Source of the DNA: Lachnospiraceae bacterium UBA7076
GTDB taxonomy: Bacteria > Bacillota > Clostridia > Lachnospirales > Lachnospiraceae
DNA: 64,000 nt
NCBI GenBank assembly: GCA_002493625.1
Contig: DKZK01000013.1
Span: 36,491-100,490, forward strand
Reading direction: 5' to 3'
Both the position numbers and the translations under genes were made by a program. A model generated the notes under the pieces. That model saw nothing but the letters and a program-made list of their open reading frames with translations. It did no database searches and was not told the origin of the DNA. Shown here piece by piece: positions 1-8,422 of this stretch. How positions within the stretch are numbered: the stretch's first letter is position 1; each line of letters begins with the position of its first letter.

Positions 1-93
1 AACAAAGAACGCTCCAACGTGTTACTTAACTTCCGCTTTTCTTTGTTTAAAATGCATAGTTACCAAGAAAATAAATCTTTATTGCGACAGCCC
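1..93. repeat. Partial copy of a large palindromic intergenic element
   Basis: This is the right part of a palindromic element cut by the window edge. It closely matches 55039-55129 (AACAnAGAACGCTCCAACGTG, then TTAACTTC, TCTTTGTT, AAAATGCATAGTT, ending TTATTG.GAC.GCCC), with only scattered differences by eye. The inner part folds (AACAAAGAA with TTCTTTGTT). It lies just past the 3' end of the minus-strand ABC cassette, so it may also act as its terminator. The left arm would lie outside the window. Confidence 0.75.
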
Positions 94-135
94 CTTTATC
101 CGAGATTACCATATTTTAATTTGCGGTCATTATGT

Positions 136-798
136 TCAGTCATCAATTTTTCCATCCAGAAGCCGGATGATTCGGTTTCCTCTGGCGGCAATATCTTCAT
201 CATGGGTAACCAGGACGATTGTTTTGCCCTCCGTTCGCAGTTCCTCAAAAATATTCATGATTTCCTGCGTGTTTTTATTGTCAAGCGCTCCCGTCGGCTC
301 ATCTGCCAGAATATATTTATTGTCAGAAACATATGCCCTTGCAATCGCCACTCTTTGCTGTTCGCCGCCCGAAAGCTGCTTGGGAAATTTATTCCGCAGC
401 TCATATATGCCTAACCGCTTCATAATATCCGTGATTTTTTGCTTTTTCTGTTTCCCTGAAATTCTTTTTGCGTTCATGGGAAGCTCAATATTTTCATATA
501 CGGTATATTTACTCATCAGCTCGTATTTTTGAAATATAAAGCTTATCTTTTCCCTGCGGAGCCTGTCAAATTTGTCTGCGCTAAGTCCCGCAATATCAAC
601 ATCATCCAGACGGTATTCTCCGCTGCTTGCCTTGTCCATACATCCTATAATGTTTAACAATGTGGTTTTTCCGGAACCGGATTTTCCCATGATGCACACA
701 AATTCCCCTTCGTTTATGGTAAGGGAAACACCGGTCAGCGCGTCCGTTTTTCCATTGATGCTTTTATATATTTTACTTATGTTCTGTAATTCAATCAT
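136..798 (-). CDS. ABC transporter ATP-binding protein (LolD/MacB type)
   Basis: Nucleotide-binding subunit of 220 aa that would power the FtsX-like permeases encoded just upstream. Walker A GKSGSGKTT is at residues 38-46, followed by a Q-loop FIFQ, the signature LSGGEQQRVAIARA, Walker B YILADEPTGALD and the switch histidine in VTHDEDIA. The ADEPTGALD form is typical of the LolD/MacB/BceA group, which uses ATP for mechanotransmission or peptide export rather than import. The start codon overlaps the stop of the neighbouring permease by 4 nt (ATGA), and an AGGAGAAG ribosome site precedes it. It is the last gene of the minus-strand cassette. Confidence 0.93.
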   Translation of the reverse strand: MIELQNISKIYKSINGKTDALTGVSLTINEGEFVCIMGKSGSGKTTLLNIIGCMDKASSGEYRLDDVDIAGLSADKFDRLRREKISFIFQKYELMSKYTVYENIELPMNAKRISGKQKKQKITDIMKRLGIYELRNKFPKQLSGGEQQRVAIARAYVSDNKYILADEPTGALDNKNTQEIMNIFEELRTEGKTIVLVTHDEDIAARGNRIIRLLDGKIDD

Positions 799-1937
799 TC
801 TTCTTCTCCTACTAAGCTGACAGGCAGATTTAACTTTAATTTAAAAATAACAGGAAGACTGCTGAGCCATATCAGTAAAATACCAAGTAACCCAATACCG
901 GACAACACCGGCGTCATATTTATATTGCCGCTGTATTCAACGGCGTTTTTGTCGCCAAGCCAGTATGCAAGCATAATCCCGAATGCGGCAATAGATTTGT
1001 AAGCATTTTCAAATAAAAATATCCGGGAAATCTGTCTGCGTGTAAATCCGTTCATCAGCATAATATTCGTATCATGCCGGTTCACCTTATAGGAAATCAG
1101 TGTGGCAAGCAGCATGCCGATACAGGAGCAAATAAACAATACAAGGGGCATATAGTAATTTTCACCTGCCTCATCCATGGCTTCCCTTGCCTGCCGCTCA
1201 AACAAAACCTCCAGACTGTTGATGCCGTGTATATCAAGTCCAAGCTCCTCCGCTTTATTCCGAATGTTTCTCTTTACATTTTCTATATTGTCCAAATCGG
1301 CAACATGGAAATAGAAATCATTGATCATGCCATTGGTTATATATTCATTATCCGTTTCAAGGAGCTTATCAATATCCACCACGATATAATCATCAAGATT
1401 AACAAGAGAACCGCCGGAAGATATAAACTGACTTCCCCAAAAAACGGATCCTGCCGGCAGCACATTCTGTACCGTGTAATTGCATACAAGCAGCGTATCT
1501 GTTTTTGTGGTTCCTATGGGATAAGTGTCTGCCAAATTTACCCCCACCCATGCGCTAGTTTCATTTTCATCAGGGACAAGGGGAAGACCGCACAACATTC
1601 CCAGCTCAGGCGTAATAAAAAGCTCGTTTTCGGTGTAAAAATAAAGCCCGCAAAAAGAAACGTCCGGCAGCTCTTTTATGTAATGGTACAGTTCCCGGAG
1701 CTGCTCCATTTCCTCCCTGTATGCATATATGTATTTAAAAAAATTAATGTTATAAATCGTTTCGGCGTCATAGGCTGTCGTTTTTTTTGCAACAAGCTCA
1801 GCATTGTGAAAGTAAGCAAATGTAATCCATGCATAACCTACAAGTATAAATCCGAGAGCTGTCATTGCCGTTGTAATGATTGCAGTAATTTTATTTTTCA
1901 TCAGCTGCGCCAGAGCATACCACATACAATATTTCAT
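795..1937 (-). CDS. FtsX-like ABC transporter permease
   Basis: About 380 aa. There is one N-terminal membrane segment, then an extracytoplasmic domain of roughly 200 residues, then three C-terminal membrane segments, the MacB/FtsX topology. I start it at the ATG at 1937 because AAGGAG sits 7 nt upstream; an upstream in-frame ATG at 1955 has this Shine-Dalgarno inside the frame. It overlaps the ATPase gene by 4 nt, so the two are translationally coupled. Its substrate is unknown; context suggests the secreted protein encoded at the head of the operon or a defence against a peptide. Confidence 0.82.
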   Translation of the reverse strand: MKYCMWYALAQLMKNKITAIITTAMTALGFILVGYAWITFAYFHNAELVAKKTTAYDAETIYNINFFKYIYAYREEMEQLRELYHYIKELPDVSFCGLYFYTENELFITPELGMLCGLPLVPDENETSAWVGVNLADTYPIGTTKTDTLLVCNYTVQNVLPAGSVFWGSQFISSGGSLVNLDDYIVVDIDKLLETDNEYITNGMINDFYFHVADLDNIENVKRNIRNKAEELGLDIHGINSLEVLFERQAREAMDEAGENYYMPLVLFICSCIGMLLATLISYKVNRHDTNIMLMNGFTRRQISRIFLFENAYKSIAAFGIMLAYWLGDKNAVEYSGNINMTPVLSGIGLLGILLIWLSSLPVIFKLKLNLPVSLVGEEE

Positions 1938-1981
1938 TATCAGTCTCCTTAGCATTGAATACCAGCCGTTTAATTTTAATA

Positions 1982-3109
1982 TTAATCACATTCTTTTATT
2001 AACGTATCGGGCTCGTCCATGCATATTCGTATAACCGGAACGATAAGCACCAGCGGAATTGTCACTGCAATGTATTTCAATATTACACTGATTTGCCACA
2101 AAAAATCCTTCGTGCTGAATATTGAAAAAGAGCTCTCCAGCCGGTTTAAAAAAATCATAAACAGCTCCGATGCAGTAATTGCCAAAACCAGCAGTCCCAG
2201 AATCCGCCTGAATATCAGCAAAATAACTCTGCCCTTGGAATAGCCATAGGCGCGTCTTATTACAATTTCCTTTTTATTGCTGATATACCAGTAAATAATT
2301 GACAGTATAACCAGCACGGCGGAAAAGACATATATAAGCATGGCTATTTTCCTGCTCTCAGGGCGGATGGAGGCGCTGGCATAAAAGCTTTGAAAATTCG
2401 TTGCAAACAAATTTTCAGAATACCGCTTTTCATATTCAGCAAACAAATCTGCATACACCGACATATCCGTGTCAGAGGAAAACACAAGAAAAACACCTGC
2501 ATTATTTTTGTAATACTCTAAATCCTTTAATGCCCCTTTACCCATACATTCATAATACAAAATAACATGGTGGTTAAAAATTGCAGAATTTTCAGCGGCT
2601 ACATATCCCGTGACATAATATTCATCACCGTTTATTTTTATGTAATCACATCCGTTTCGGCTGTATGTATCTCTTTTTAAGGATTTGCCCAAAACGGCGC
2701 AGGGCTTGCCGGAGGCAAGGTCCTCCTCTGTGGGGTATCTGCCCGCTACGATAGGGTAAATAAGTTTATTGCCGTGCATTATCACGTGTACTCCTCTGGG
2801 GAATGCGTTATCTCCCTCGTAAAGCCAGACGTCTTCAATTACGGCATTGCATCCTGCAAAATCTTCATAATGTATGTCTTTGAATTGAATGTCTGTTCCA
2901 TATACAATGTAAGCCTCCGTGTCGTTATATTGGTATGCTTTTTTATCGCTTTGCTCGCTTACGTCTATTTTTTTTGCCGTGTCGTAATAACAAAACATAA
3001 AAAATGACAATGCCAGACCGGAGAAAACGCATATTCCCACAAAGCCGTATCTGAATAATTTAATTAGAGCCGTTTTTAATGTGTTCCTGAAGAAATTCAT
3101 ATTTAACAT
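1982..3109 (-). CDS. Second FtsX-like ABC permease of the cassette
   Basis: About 375 aa with the same layout as its neighbour: one N-terminal membrane segment, an extracytoplasmic domain, and three C-terminal membrane segments with the basic loop SNKKEIVIRRAYGYSKG typical of FtsX proteins. The two permeases probably form a heterodimer with one ATPase dimer. The start is uncertain: ATG at 3109 (GAGG about 12 nt upstream) or 3100. Either overlaps the 3' end of the preceding gene by 40-50 nt. An upstream ATG at 3130 lacks a ribosome site. Confidence 0.8.
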   Translation of the reverse strand: MLNMNFFRNTLKTALIKLFRYGFVGICVFSGLALSFFMFCYYDTAKKIDVSEQSDKKAYQYNDTEAYIVYGTDIQFKDIHYEDFAGCNAVIEDVWLYEGDNAFPRGVHVIMHGNKLIYPIVAGRYPTEEDLASGKPCAVLGKSLKRDTYSRNGCDYIKINGDEYYVTGYVAAENSAIFNHHVILYYECMGKGALKDLEYYKNNAGVFLVFSSDTDMSVYADLFAEYEKRYSENLFATNFQSFYASASIRPESRKIAMLIYVFSAVLVILSIIYWYISNKKEIVIRRAYGYSKGRVILLIFRRILGLLVLAITASELFMIFLNRLESSFSIFSTKDFLWQISVILKYIAVTIPLVLIVPVIRICMDEPDTLIKECD

Positions 3110-3518
3110 TAGCGGTTGTTTCCTCGCCATCCGATTTTATTTCCAGCCAGTAATGTCCGTCCGACAGGTCATTGAGATTATAGGTGTATACGCCAGTTTC
3201 CGTAATATGCTCGCTTCTTATTAAATCTCCCACCTTTTCATTTGGCTTATCGTAATAATAAACATTAAAGGTTACGCCGCCGACCTCCACTTTCGTATCC
3301 ATGGTAAATGTGTGGTTATCCGGCGCTTCAATCACAACTTCCCCGCCTGCATCAGAATTATATTTACTGCCGGGAGAATACCGCACCTGGGAAAACCATG
3401 AAGAATAACCACCGGAAACATCTTCCTCCTCCGACTTGTTCATATAGTGTTTTACAACAATTATGCCGACAACAATCACAAGCAATGAGAGTATGCCGAT
3501 TATGATTCGTTTTTTCAT
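3060..3518 (-). CDS. Membrane-anchored extracytoplasmic protein of the secreted-protein/ABC cassette
   Basis: Not recognised as a known family. It has 152 aa with an N-terminal hydrophobic helix at about residues 4-22 (signal anchor, no lipobox cysteine), then a soluble domain with alternating beta-strand-like pattern. It follows the small secreted protein gene by 1 nt and overlaps the permease gene, so it is surely co-transcribed. By position it could be an immunity, chaperone or docking protein for the secreted product; that is inference only. Confidence 0.7.
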   Translation of the reverse strand: MKKRIIIGILSLLVIVVGIIVVKHYMNKSEEEDVSGGYSSWFSQVRYSPGSKYNSDAGGEVVIEAPDNHTFTMDTKVEVGGVTFNVYYYDKPNEKVGDLIRSEHITETGVYTYNLNDLSDGHYWLEIKSDGEETTANVKYEFLQEHIKNGSN

Positions 3519-3519
3519 G

Positions 3520-3918
3520 TTAAGGTGTCTCCGCTAAATTAATTTGTTTATACAGTGGTTGAGCCGGATTGCCGTCCGAATCAAGGACATAATGACCGCT
3601 TAGCGCACTTCTGACATTATTACCTGATGCCGTTTTTTTTGCCGTTGCTACAGAATTATATGCCGTAGCAACTGTGTTGCCACCAAGTGAATTATAATTT
3701 TTATCCCTTATGATGATATTGGCAACATTTTTGTAGCCGTATGGCGCTCCCTTTGTGTCAGCAGTTCCACTGCTTGTGGTACAGCTAATGCGGCAGGATA
3801 TACTAAATTCTCCAAAATTATGGGTTTCATAACCGGTTGTTCCTGCCATTGCATGAACAGAAAAACACATGACTGCGAAAACCAGAACGGCAAAGAAATG
3901 CCTTACTTTTTTCTTCAT
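3520..3918 (-). CDS. Small secreted protein heading an ABC transporter cassette
   Basis: It has 132 aa with a clear Sec signal peptide (KKK, hydrophobic core, likely cleavage after HAMAG near residue 26). The mature part of roughly 106 aa is rich in Ser, Thr, Gly and Asn, contains two close cysteines (ISCRISC), and looks beta-rich. It is the first gene after a strong promoter, with a GGAGGGG ribosome site. The layout of a short exported protein, an anchored protein, permeases and an ATPase resembles the lactococcin-972 type of bacteriocin loci in organisation, but I see no convincing sequence match. Confidence 0.72.
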   Translation of the reverse strand: MKKKVRHFFAVLVFAVMCFSVHAMAGTTGYETHNFGEFSISCRISCTTSSGTADTKGAPYGYKNVANIIIRDKNYNSLGGNTVATAYNSVATAKKTASGNNVRSALSGHYVLDSDGNPAQPLYKQINLAETP

Positions 3919-3961
3919 AATAACTCCCCTCCAAATATAAAATTTTTATTATGCTACATCC

Positions 3962-3983
3962 AAAATATACCATGGGGTATTTT
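3962..3983. promoter_or_regulatory. Near-perfect palindrome overlapping a -10 box (candidate operator)
   Basis: The arms AAAATAtACC and GGTATTTT are symmetrical around ATGG with one unpaired base. The palindrome covers the -10 region of the minus-strand cassette promoter, the usual place for a repressor site. Which protein binds is unknown. Confidence 0.45.
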
Positions 3984-3992
3984 AAATGTCAA
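3964..3992 (-). promoter_or_regulatory. SigmaA promoter of the minus-strand secreted-protein/ABC cassette
   Basis: Read on the minus strand, TTGACA (3987-3992) is followed by exactly 17 nt and TATATT (3964-3969). The first gene starts about 45 nt downstream. Confidence 0.75.
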
Positions 3993-4051
3993 TTATCGTT
4001 TTTTAAGTGAAAAAAGTCATATTGCAGTTTAATGCTTTATGGAAAAAAGTT

Positions 4052-4081
4052 CTGTCAAATTATGCCCACATGTGTTACAAT
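4052..4081 (+). promoter_or_regulatory. Probable promoter of the c-di-GMP phosphodiesterase gene
   Basis: CTGTCA, an 18-nt spacer and TACAAT preceded by TGT (extended -10). The GTG start lies about 38 nt downstream of the -10. Confidence 0.45.
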
Positions 4082-4119
4082 GGCTATACTTGTACAAATT
4101 CGGGAAGGGAGGATATGCA

Positions 4120-6408
4120 GTGGCACAGTTGTTTCTTTGGACTTCAAATATTATAGCGGTAATTGTCATAATACTGAGCATAAAAATAAAAAATGTAAAG
4201 CATGAGCTCACGAAAAATATTCAGTGCATTTATGCATGTGCCATAGCCTGTATTCTCTTAAATGCGGCGGATGTCCTTCCCATCAGAGAAGGTGCATCCC
4301 TTCTTTTGCATGGGCTTTATCTTGCGGTTACAGACTGGCTTGTTATTGCGCTTATGGTATATGCGCGCAAGTACACCGGAATTAGTTTTGGGAAAAGGCT
4401 GACAAAATTTTTTTGCGTTCTGGCACTTGCAGATACAATATCGCTTTTGGTAAATGTTTTTACAAGGCATATGTTTGACAGTAAGCCGGCTTCTATAGGC
4501 AATACAACAATAACTACTGCCCAAATGAAGCTTCCCATGTACATAACGCATCTTGCAGTTGCATATTTTCCGGTGGCTATAGTGCTTGTTATATTCGGCT
4601 ATAAGGTTTTTACTACGACAAAAATGTACCGGACAAAGTACCGGTCAGTGTTTTTAAGCCTTATTCTGATAGTGGCGGCAAACGTCGGCTACAGGTTTTT
4701 TGAAACACCTGTGGATATTTCGCCGATACTTTATGCTTTTATGGCAATATCCATATGCTATTTCACGTTGTACTATGTGCCGAGGGGACTTGTTACAAGA
4801 CTGCTTTCGCATACATTAAAGGACATGGATAATGGTATTATGTGCTTTGACAGGGAAGGAAAATGCGTATATGCGAATACAGAGATAAAACGACTGTTCA
4901 ATGCAGACGGTGACCTTTCAAAATTTGAAGAAAATTATAGGGTATGGAAAAGGGGCAGAAAACCGGAGGAGCTTACGGAGGAAAGCTGGCAGGATGAGAA
5001 AATGCTGGATGGAGAGATGAATTATTTTCATACAACCTTCAAGCCGCTTCTTGATGAAAACGGCAATCATGCAGGCGCCTTTTTCGTATCGGAAAATCAT
5101 ACAAAGGATATTCTGGAGCTTAAGAAGCAGCAGTACCGGGCGCTTCATGACAAGCTTACCGGGATATATAACAGGGAAGGATTTATTGAGAGAGTATCAA
5201 GAATGATTGATCAAAATCCGGAGGCGGATTTTACGATGGTTTGTACCGATATAAAGGATTTTAAGCTTGTAAACGAGCTTTTTGGTGAGAGACGCGGTGA
5301 TGAGATACTCATGCAGATAGCGGAGCTTCTGATGAGTAAAACCTCAGAGGGAACAATATACGGACGGCTTGGCACAGACAGATTTGCAATTTTTATGCGT
5401 ACGGAGCTTTATCACGAGGATACATATGTTGAATATGCCCGTAATTTGTCAAAGCTTGCAAGCAATGATGTTTACCATATGGTTATTCATGTGGGAGTAT
5501 ATAAAAATGTAAACAAAAAACACCGCATTGTAACAATGTGCGACCATGCGCTTCTTGCCATTGAGAAAATAAAGGATGATTACCAGCAGATTGTGGCATA
5601 CTATGATGAGACATTAAGTCAGAACATAAAAAATGACAATCAACTGGTGGGCGAGTTTGATAAGGCGCTTGCCAAGGGAGAGTTTTGTATGTTTCTGCAG
5701 GCGCAGGTATCAAGGGAACACGTTGTTCAGGGAGCTGAGGCGCTTACAAGGTGGATGCACCCTGATGTGGGAATGATACCGCCTGCAAGCTTTATCCCTC
5801 TTTTTGAGAAGGTAAGCCTGATACACAGGCTTGATATGTATATCTGGGAACAGGCATGTATTAAGCTGAAGCAATGGAAAGAGCAGGGTAAAACAGATTT
5901 GTACATATCGGTAAATATTTCGCCAAAGGATTTTTACCTTGTAGATATATACACGACATTTACAATGCTGGTGGAAAAATACGGCATAAATCCTGCAAAC
6001 CTGCGTCTTGAAATAACGGAGACTGCGCTTATGGCGGATATAAACAAGCAGATAGCGCTGATAGAAAAACTCAGGGCCTATGGCTTTGCCGTGGAGATTG
6101 ATGATTTCGGCAGCGGATATTCCTCGCTTAATACCCTCAAGGATATACGTGCGGATGTTCTTAAGCTTGATATGGGCTTTCTCAGCAAGACAGAGTTTAA
6201 GGACAGAAGCAATGCGGTTATAGATGCAGTTGTAACCCTGTCAAAGCAGCTCGGCTTAAGTGTGGTGTCTGAGGGCGTTGAAACGGTGGAACAGGTAGAT
6301 TTCCTTACAAAAACAGGCTGCGATGTATTTCAGGGCTACTATTTTGCAAGACCTATGCCGGTTAAGGATTTTGAAGAGAAATACATGAATAATACTATAC
6401 ATGAATAA
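4120..6408 (+). CDS. Membrane c-di-GMP phosphodiesterase, PAS-GGDEF(degenerate)-EAL
   Basis: From the GTG at 4120 the protein has 762 aa; GGGAGG lies 7 nt upstream. The longer frame from 4039 begins inside the promoter. An N-terminal region of seven membrane helices (about residues 1-220) resembles the 7TM sensor module of Firmicute signalling proteins. A PAS-like segment follows (about 235-330), then a GGDEF domain whose active site reads GTDRF, so cyclase activity is probably lost. The EAL domain keeps EALTRW, the N of VNISP, LEITET, IDDFGSGYSS, LKLD, SEGVET and QGYYFARP, so it should hydrolyse c-di-GMP. The degenerate GGDEF may bind GTP as a regulator. Confidence 0.9.
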   Translation: MAQLFLWTSNIIAVIVIILSIKIKNVKHELTKNIQCIYACAIACILLNAADVLPIREGASLLLHGLYLAVTDWLVIALMVYARKYTGISFGKRLTKFFCVLALADTISLLVNVFTRHMFDSKPASIGNTTITTAQMKLPMYITHLAVAYFPVAIVLVIFGYKVFTTTKMYRTKYRSVFLSLILIVAANVGYRFFETPVDISPILYAFMAISICYFTLYYVPRGLVTRLLSHTLKDMDNGIMCFDREGKCVYANTEIKRLFNADGDLSKFEENYRVWKRGRKPEELTEESWQDEKMLDGEMNYFHTTFKPLLDENGNHAGAFFVSENHTKDILELKKQQYRALHDKLTGIYNREGFIERVSRMIDQNPEADFTMVCTDIKDFKLVNELFGERRGDEILMQIAELLMSKTSEGTIYGRLGTDRFAIFMRTELYHEDTYVEYARNLSKLASNDVYHMVIHVGVYKNVNKKHRIVTMCDHALLAIEKIKDDYQQIVAYYDETLSQNIKNDNQLVGEFDKALAKGEFCMFLQAQVSREHVVQGAEALTRWMHPDVGMIPPASFIPLFEKVSLIHRLDMYIWEQACIKLKQWKEQGKTDLYISVNISPKDFYLVDIYTTFTMLVEKYGINPANLRLEITETALMADINKQIALIEKLRAYGFAVEIDDFGSGYSSLNTLKDIRADVLKLDMGFLSKTEFKDRSNAVIDAVVTLSKQLGLSVVSEGVETVEQVDFLTKTGCDVFQGYYFARPMPVKDFEEKYMNNTIHE

Positions 6409-6448
6409 TTATATTTGAAGTTTATTTCCTACGGGGAAAGGAGAATAT

Positions 6449-8419
6449 ATGTCATATGTTGAATATGAGAAGGCACAAAAAATGGGGATTAAGGCATTTA
6501 AAAATGCAATAGCCAAGGGGGGCTCCGAATATCTTCCTGTTTTGGATGAGATACTTGAGGAGGTTGATATACAAGGTGAGGTGAGCCTCGGACTTGTAGA
6601 CATACCTCTCGACAGGGTTGTCGGAACGAGTAACATGGGAAGGACATATGCATTTGCAAACAATTTCATGCCGCTGCTTGATTTTAAGACAGAGTTCGGG
6701 GCGAAATGGTCTGCACTTTGTGACAGCCACCTTGAGGAAGGGATAAGGGATCCCATTAAGGTTTATGAATACATGAATAATTTTTATGTCATTGAGGGAA
6801 ACAAAAGGGTTTCTGTTTTGAAATACTTTGAGGCGGTTACAATACCTGCAAATGTCACAAGGAAAATACCAAAGAAAACAGACGACCTTCAGGTAAAGAT
6901 ATACTATGAGTTTATGGATTTTTATAAGCTGACAGGCATAAATTATCTCTGGTTTTCACAGGAGGGATGCTTCAGGCGGATTCTTGAGCTTACGTGTGAA
7001 AATCCGGATGAAAAGTGGAGTGAGGACCAGGTTAAAGATTTCGGCTCAGCGCATCATAGCTTCTGTATGGCAATGAAATCAAGAAAGGATAAGCTTCCGT
7101 TGACATCAGGAGATGCTTTTCTTATTTTTATTGATATATATGGCTATGACGAGGTTAAGGAGTACACAGAGGCAGAAATGCGTGAAAAGATTAATCTGCT
7201 TTGGGAGGAATTTCTTATTGAATCCAAAGGCAGGGAAATCAAGCTTACAATGGAGCCTGCAAAAAAGGGCAGAAAAAAACTTATGGATTATTTCTTAAGT
7301 CCCGTCACAAAAAAAGTTATGGTTGCATTTATATTTGATAAGGATCCTGACGAATCCGACTGGTTATACGGTCATGAGCTTGGAAGAATATATCTTGAGG
7401 AAAACTGCAGTGAGCATATAAAAACAGTTAAGGTGCATAATGTAAATTCGGAGGAGGATGCTGTTGTTGCAATGCAGGACCTTATTCTTATGGGTGTGAA
7501 AATAATTTTTACTACCTCCTCAAAGCAGGTAAAAGCGAGCCTTAAGGTTGCGGCAAATCATCCTGAGGTAAGCATTTTAAACTGTTCCTTAAATACGTCC
7601 CATAAGCTCATAAGCACCTATTATGCAAGGCTTTATGAGGTTAAATTCCTTGCGGGTATGATTGCGGGGGCACTTGCGAAAAACGGAAGGATAGGCTATG
7701 TTGCGGACTATCCGATTATCGGTATGCCGTCATGTGTAAATGCCTTTGCATTGGGAGCTAAAATGATTAATCCATATGCAAGAGTGTACCTTGAGTGGAC
7801 GATTGTGAAAGGCGCTTCAAAAAATGATGTGCTGGATAAATTCAGAAGTCTTGATATTGAGTATGTATCGGATCAGATTATGTTTAAGCCGGAGGAGTAC
7901 AACAGGCAGTTCGGTCTTTACAGCATAGTGGGTGACAAAATCGAAAACCTTGCCATGCCGGTATATTTGTGGGGTGTGTTCTACGAAAAGCTTATTGAGA
8001 GTATTTTGACCGGCGCTATGCAGAACGATGAAAAAACAAATGTTGATAAGGCGCTTAATTACTGGTGGGGGCTTTCGGCAGGGGTTGTGGACCTTATCTG
8101 CTCCGAGAAAATACCTGCGGGAACAATAAGACTTGTAAATATTATTAAAGATATGATGATAAATAATCAATTCAAGCCTTTTCAGGGGAATATTACATCC
8201 AAGTCGGGCACTGAAAAAAATGAGAAAGGCGAGGATATGCTGCCGGAGGATATCATGCTTATGAACTGGCTTGTTGATAATATAGAGGGTGAGATACCTG
8301 AGCTTGAGGATCTTAAGGATGAGGCAAAGGGAATCGTCGTTCTGAAGGGTGTTGCCGAAAATGATGACACCGGGGAAAAGACGGAGGAAGCTGACGGGGA
8401 ACTGTCCGGAGGAGAGTAA
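6449..8419 (+). CDS. Cytoplasmic ParB-like/BMP-domain fusion protein
   Basis: 656 aa with no signal peptide or lipobox. The N-terminal part (about residues 45-130) has a ParB/sulfiredoxin-like pattern: DIPLDRVVGTSN, then DPIKVYEY and VIEGNKRVSVLKYF. A central helical segment follows. From about residue 285 to 590 it resembles the basic membrane protein (BMP/Med) nucleoside-binding fold: VMVAFIFDKDPDESDW, then FLAGMIAGAL and GRIGYVADYPIIG. BMP proteins are normally exported lipoproteins of purine nucleoside importers; here the domain must sit in the cytoplasm. The acidic C-terminal tail is low complexity. The next gene starts 3 nt after the stop, so they form an operon. The likely role is intracellular sensing of a nucleoside or nucleotide; this is inference. 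Confidence 0.8.
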   Translation: MSYVEYEKAQKMGIKAFKNAIAKGGSEYLPVLDEILEEVDIQGEVSLGLVDIPLDRVVGTSNMGRTYAFANNFMPLLDFKTEFGAKWSALCDSHLEEGIRDPIKVYEYMNNFYVIEGNKRVSVLKYFEAVTIPANVTRKIPKKTDDLQVKIYYEFMDFYKLTGINYLWFSQEGCFRRILELTCENPDEKWSEDQVKDFGSAHHSFCMAMKSRKDKLPLTSGDAFLIFIDIYGYDEVKEYTEAEMREKINLLWEEFLIESKGREIKLTMEPAKKGRKKLMDYFLSPVTKKVMVAFIFDKDPDESDWLYGHELGRIYLEENCSEHIKTVKVHNVNSEEDAVVAMQDLILMGVKIIFTTSSKQVKASLKVAANHPEVSILNCSLNTSHKLISTYYARLYEVKFLAGMIAGALAKNGRIGYVADYPIIGMPSCVNAFALGAKMINPYARVYLEWTIVKGASKNDVLDKFRSLDIEYVSDQIMFKPEEYNRQFGLYSIVGDKIENLAMPVYLWGVFYEKLIESILTGAMQNDEKTNVDKALNYWWGLSAGVVDLICSEKIPAGTIRLVNIIKDMMINNQFKPFQGNITSKSGTEKNEKGEDMLPEDIMLMNWLVDNIEGEIPELEDLKDEAKGIVVLKGVAENDDTGEKTEEADGELSGGE

Positions 8420-8422
8420 CTT

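Noticed and set aside
1074..1952. A 292-aa plus-strand frame opposite the first permease
   Set aside because: Shadow of the permease gene; no ribosome site and no protein-like domain pattern.
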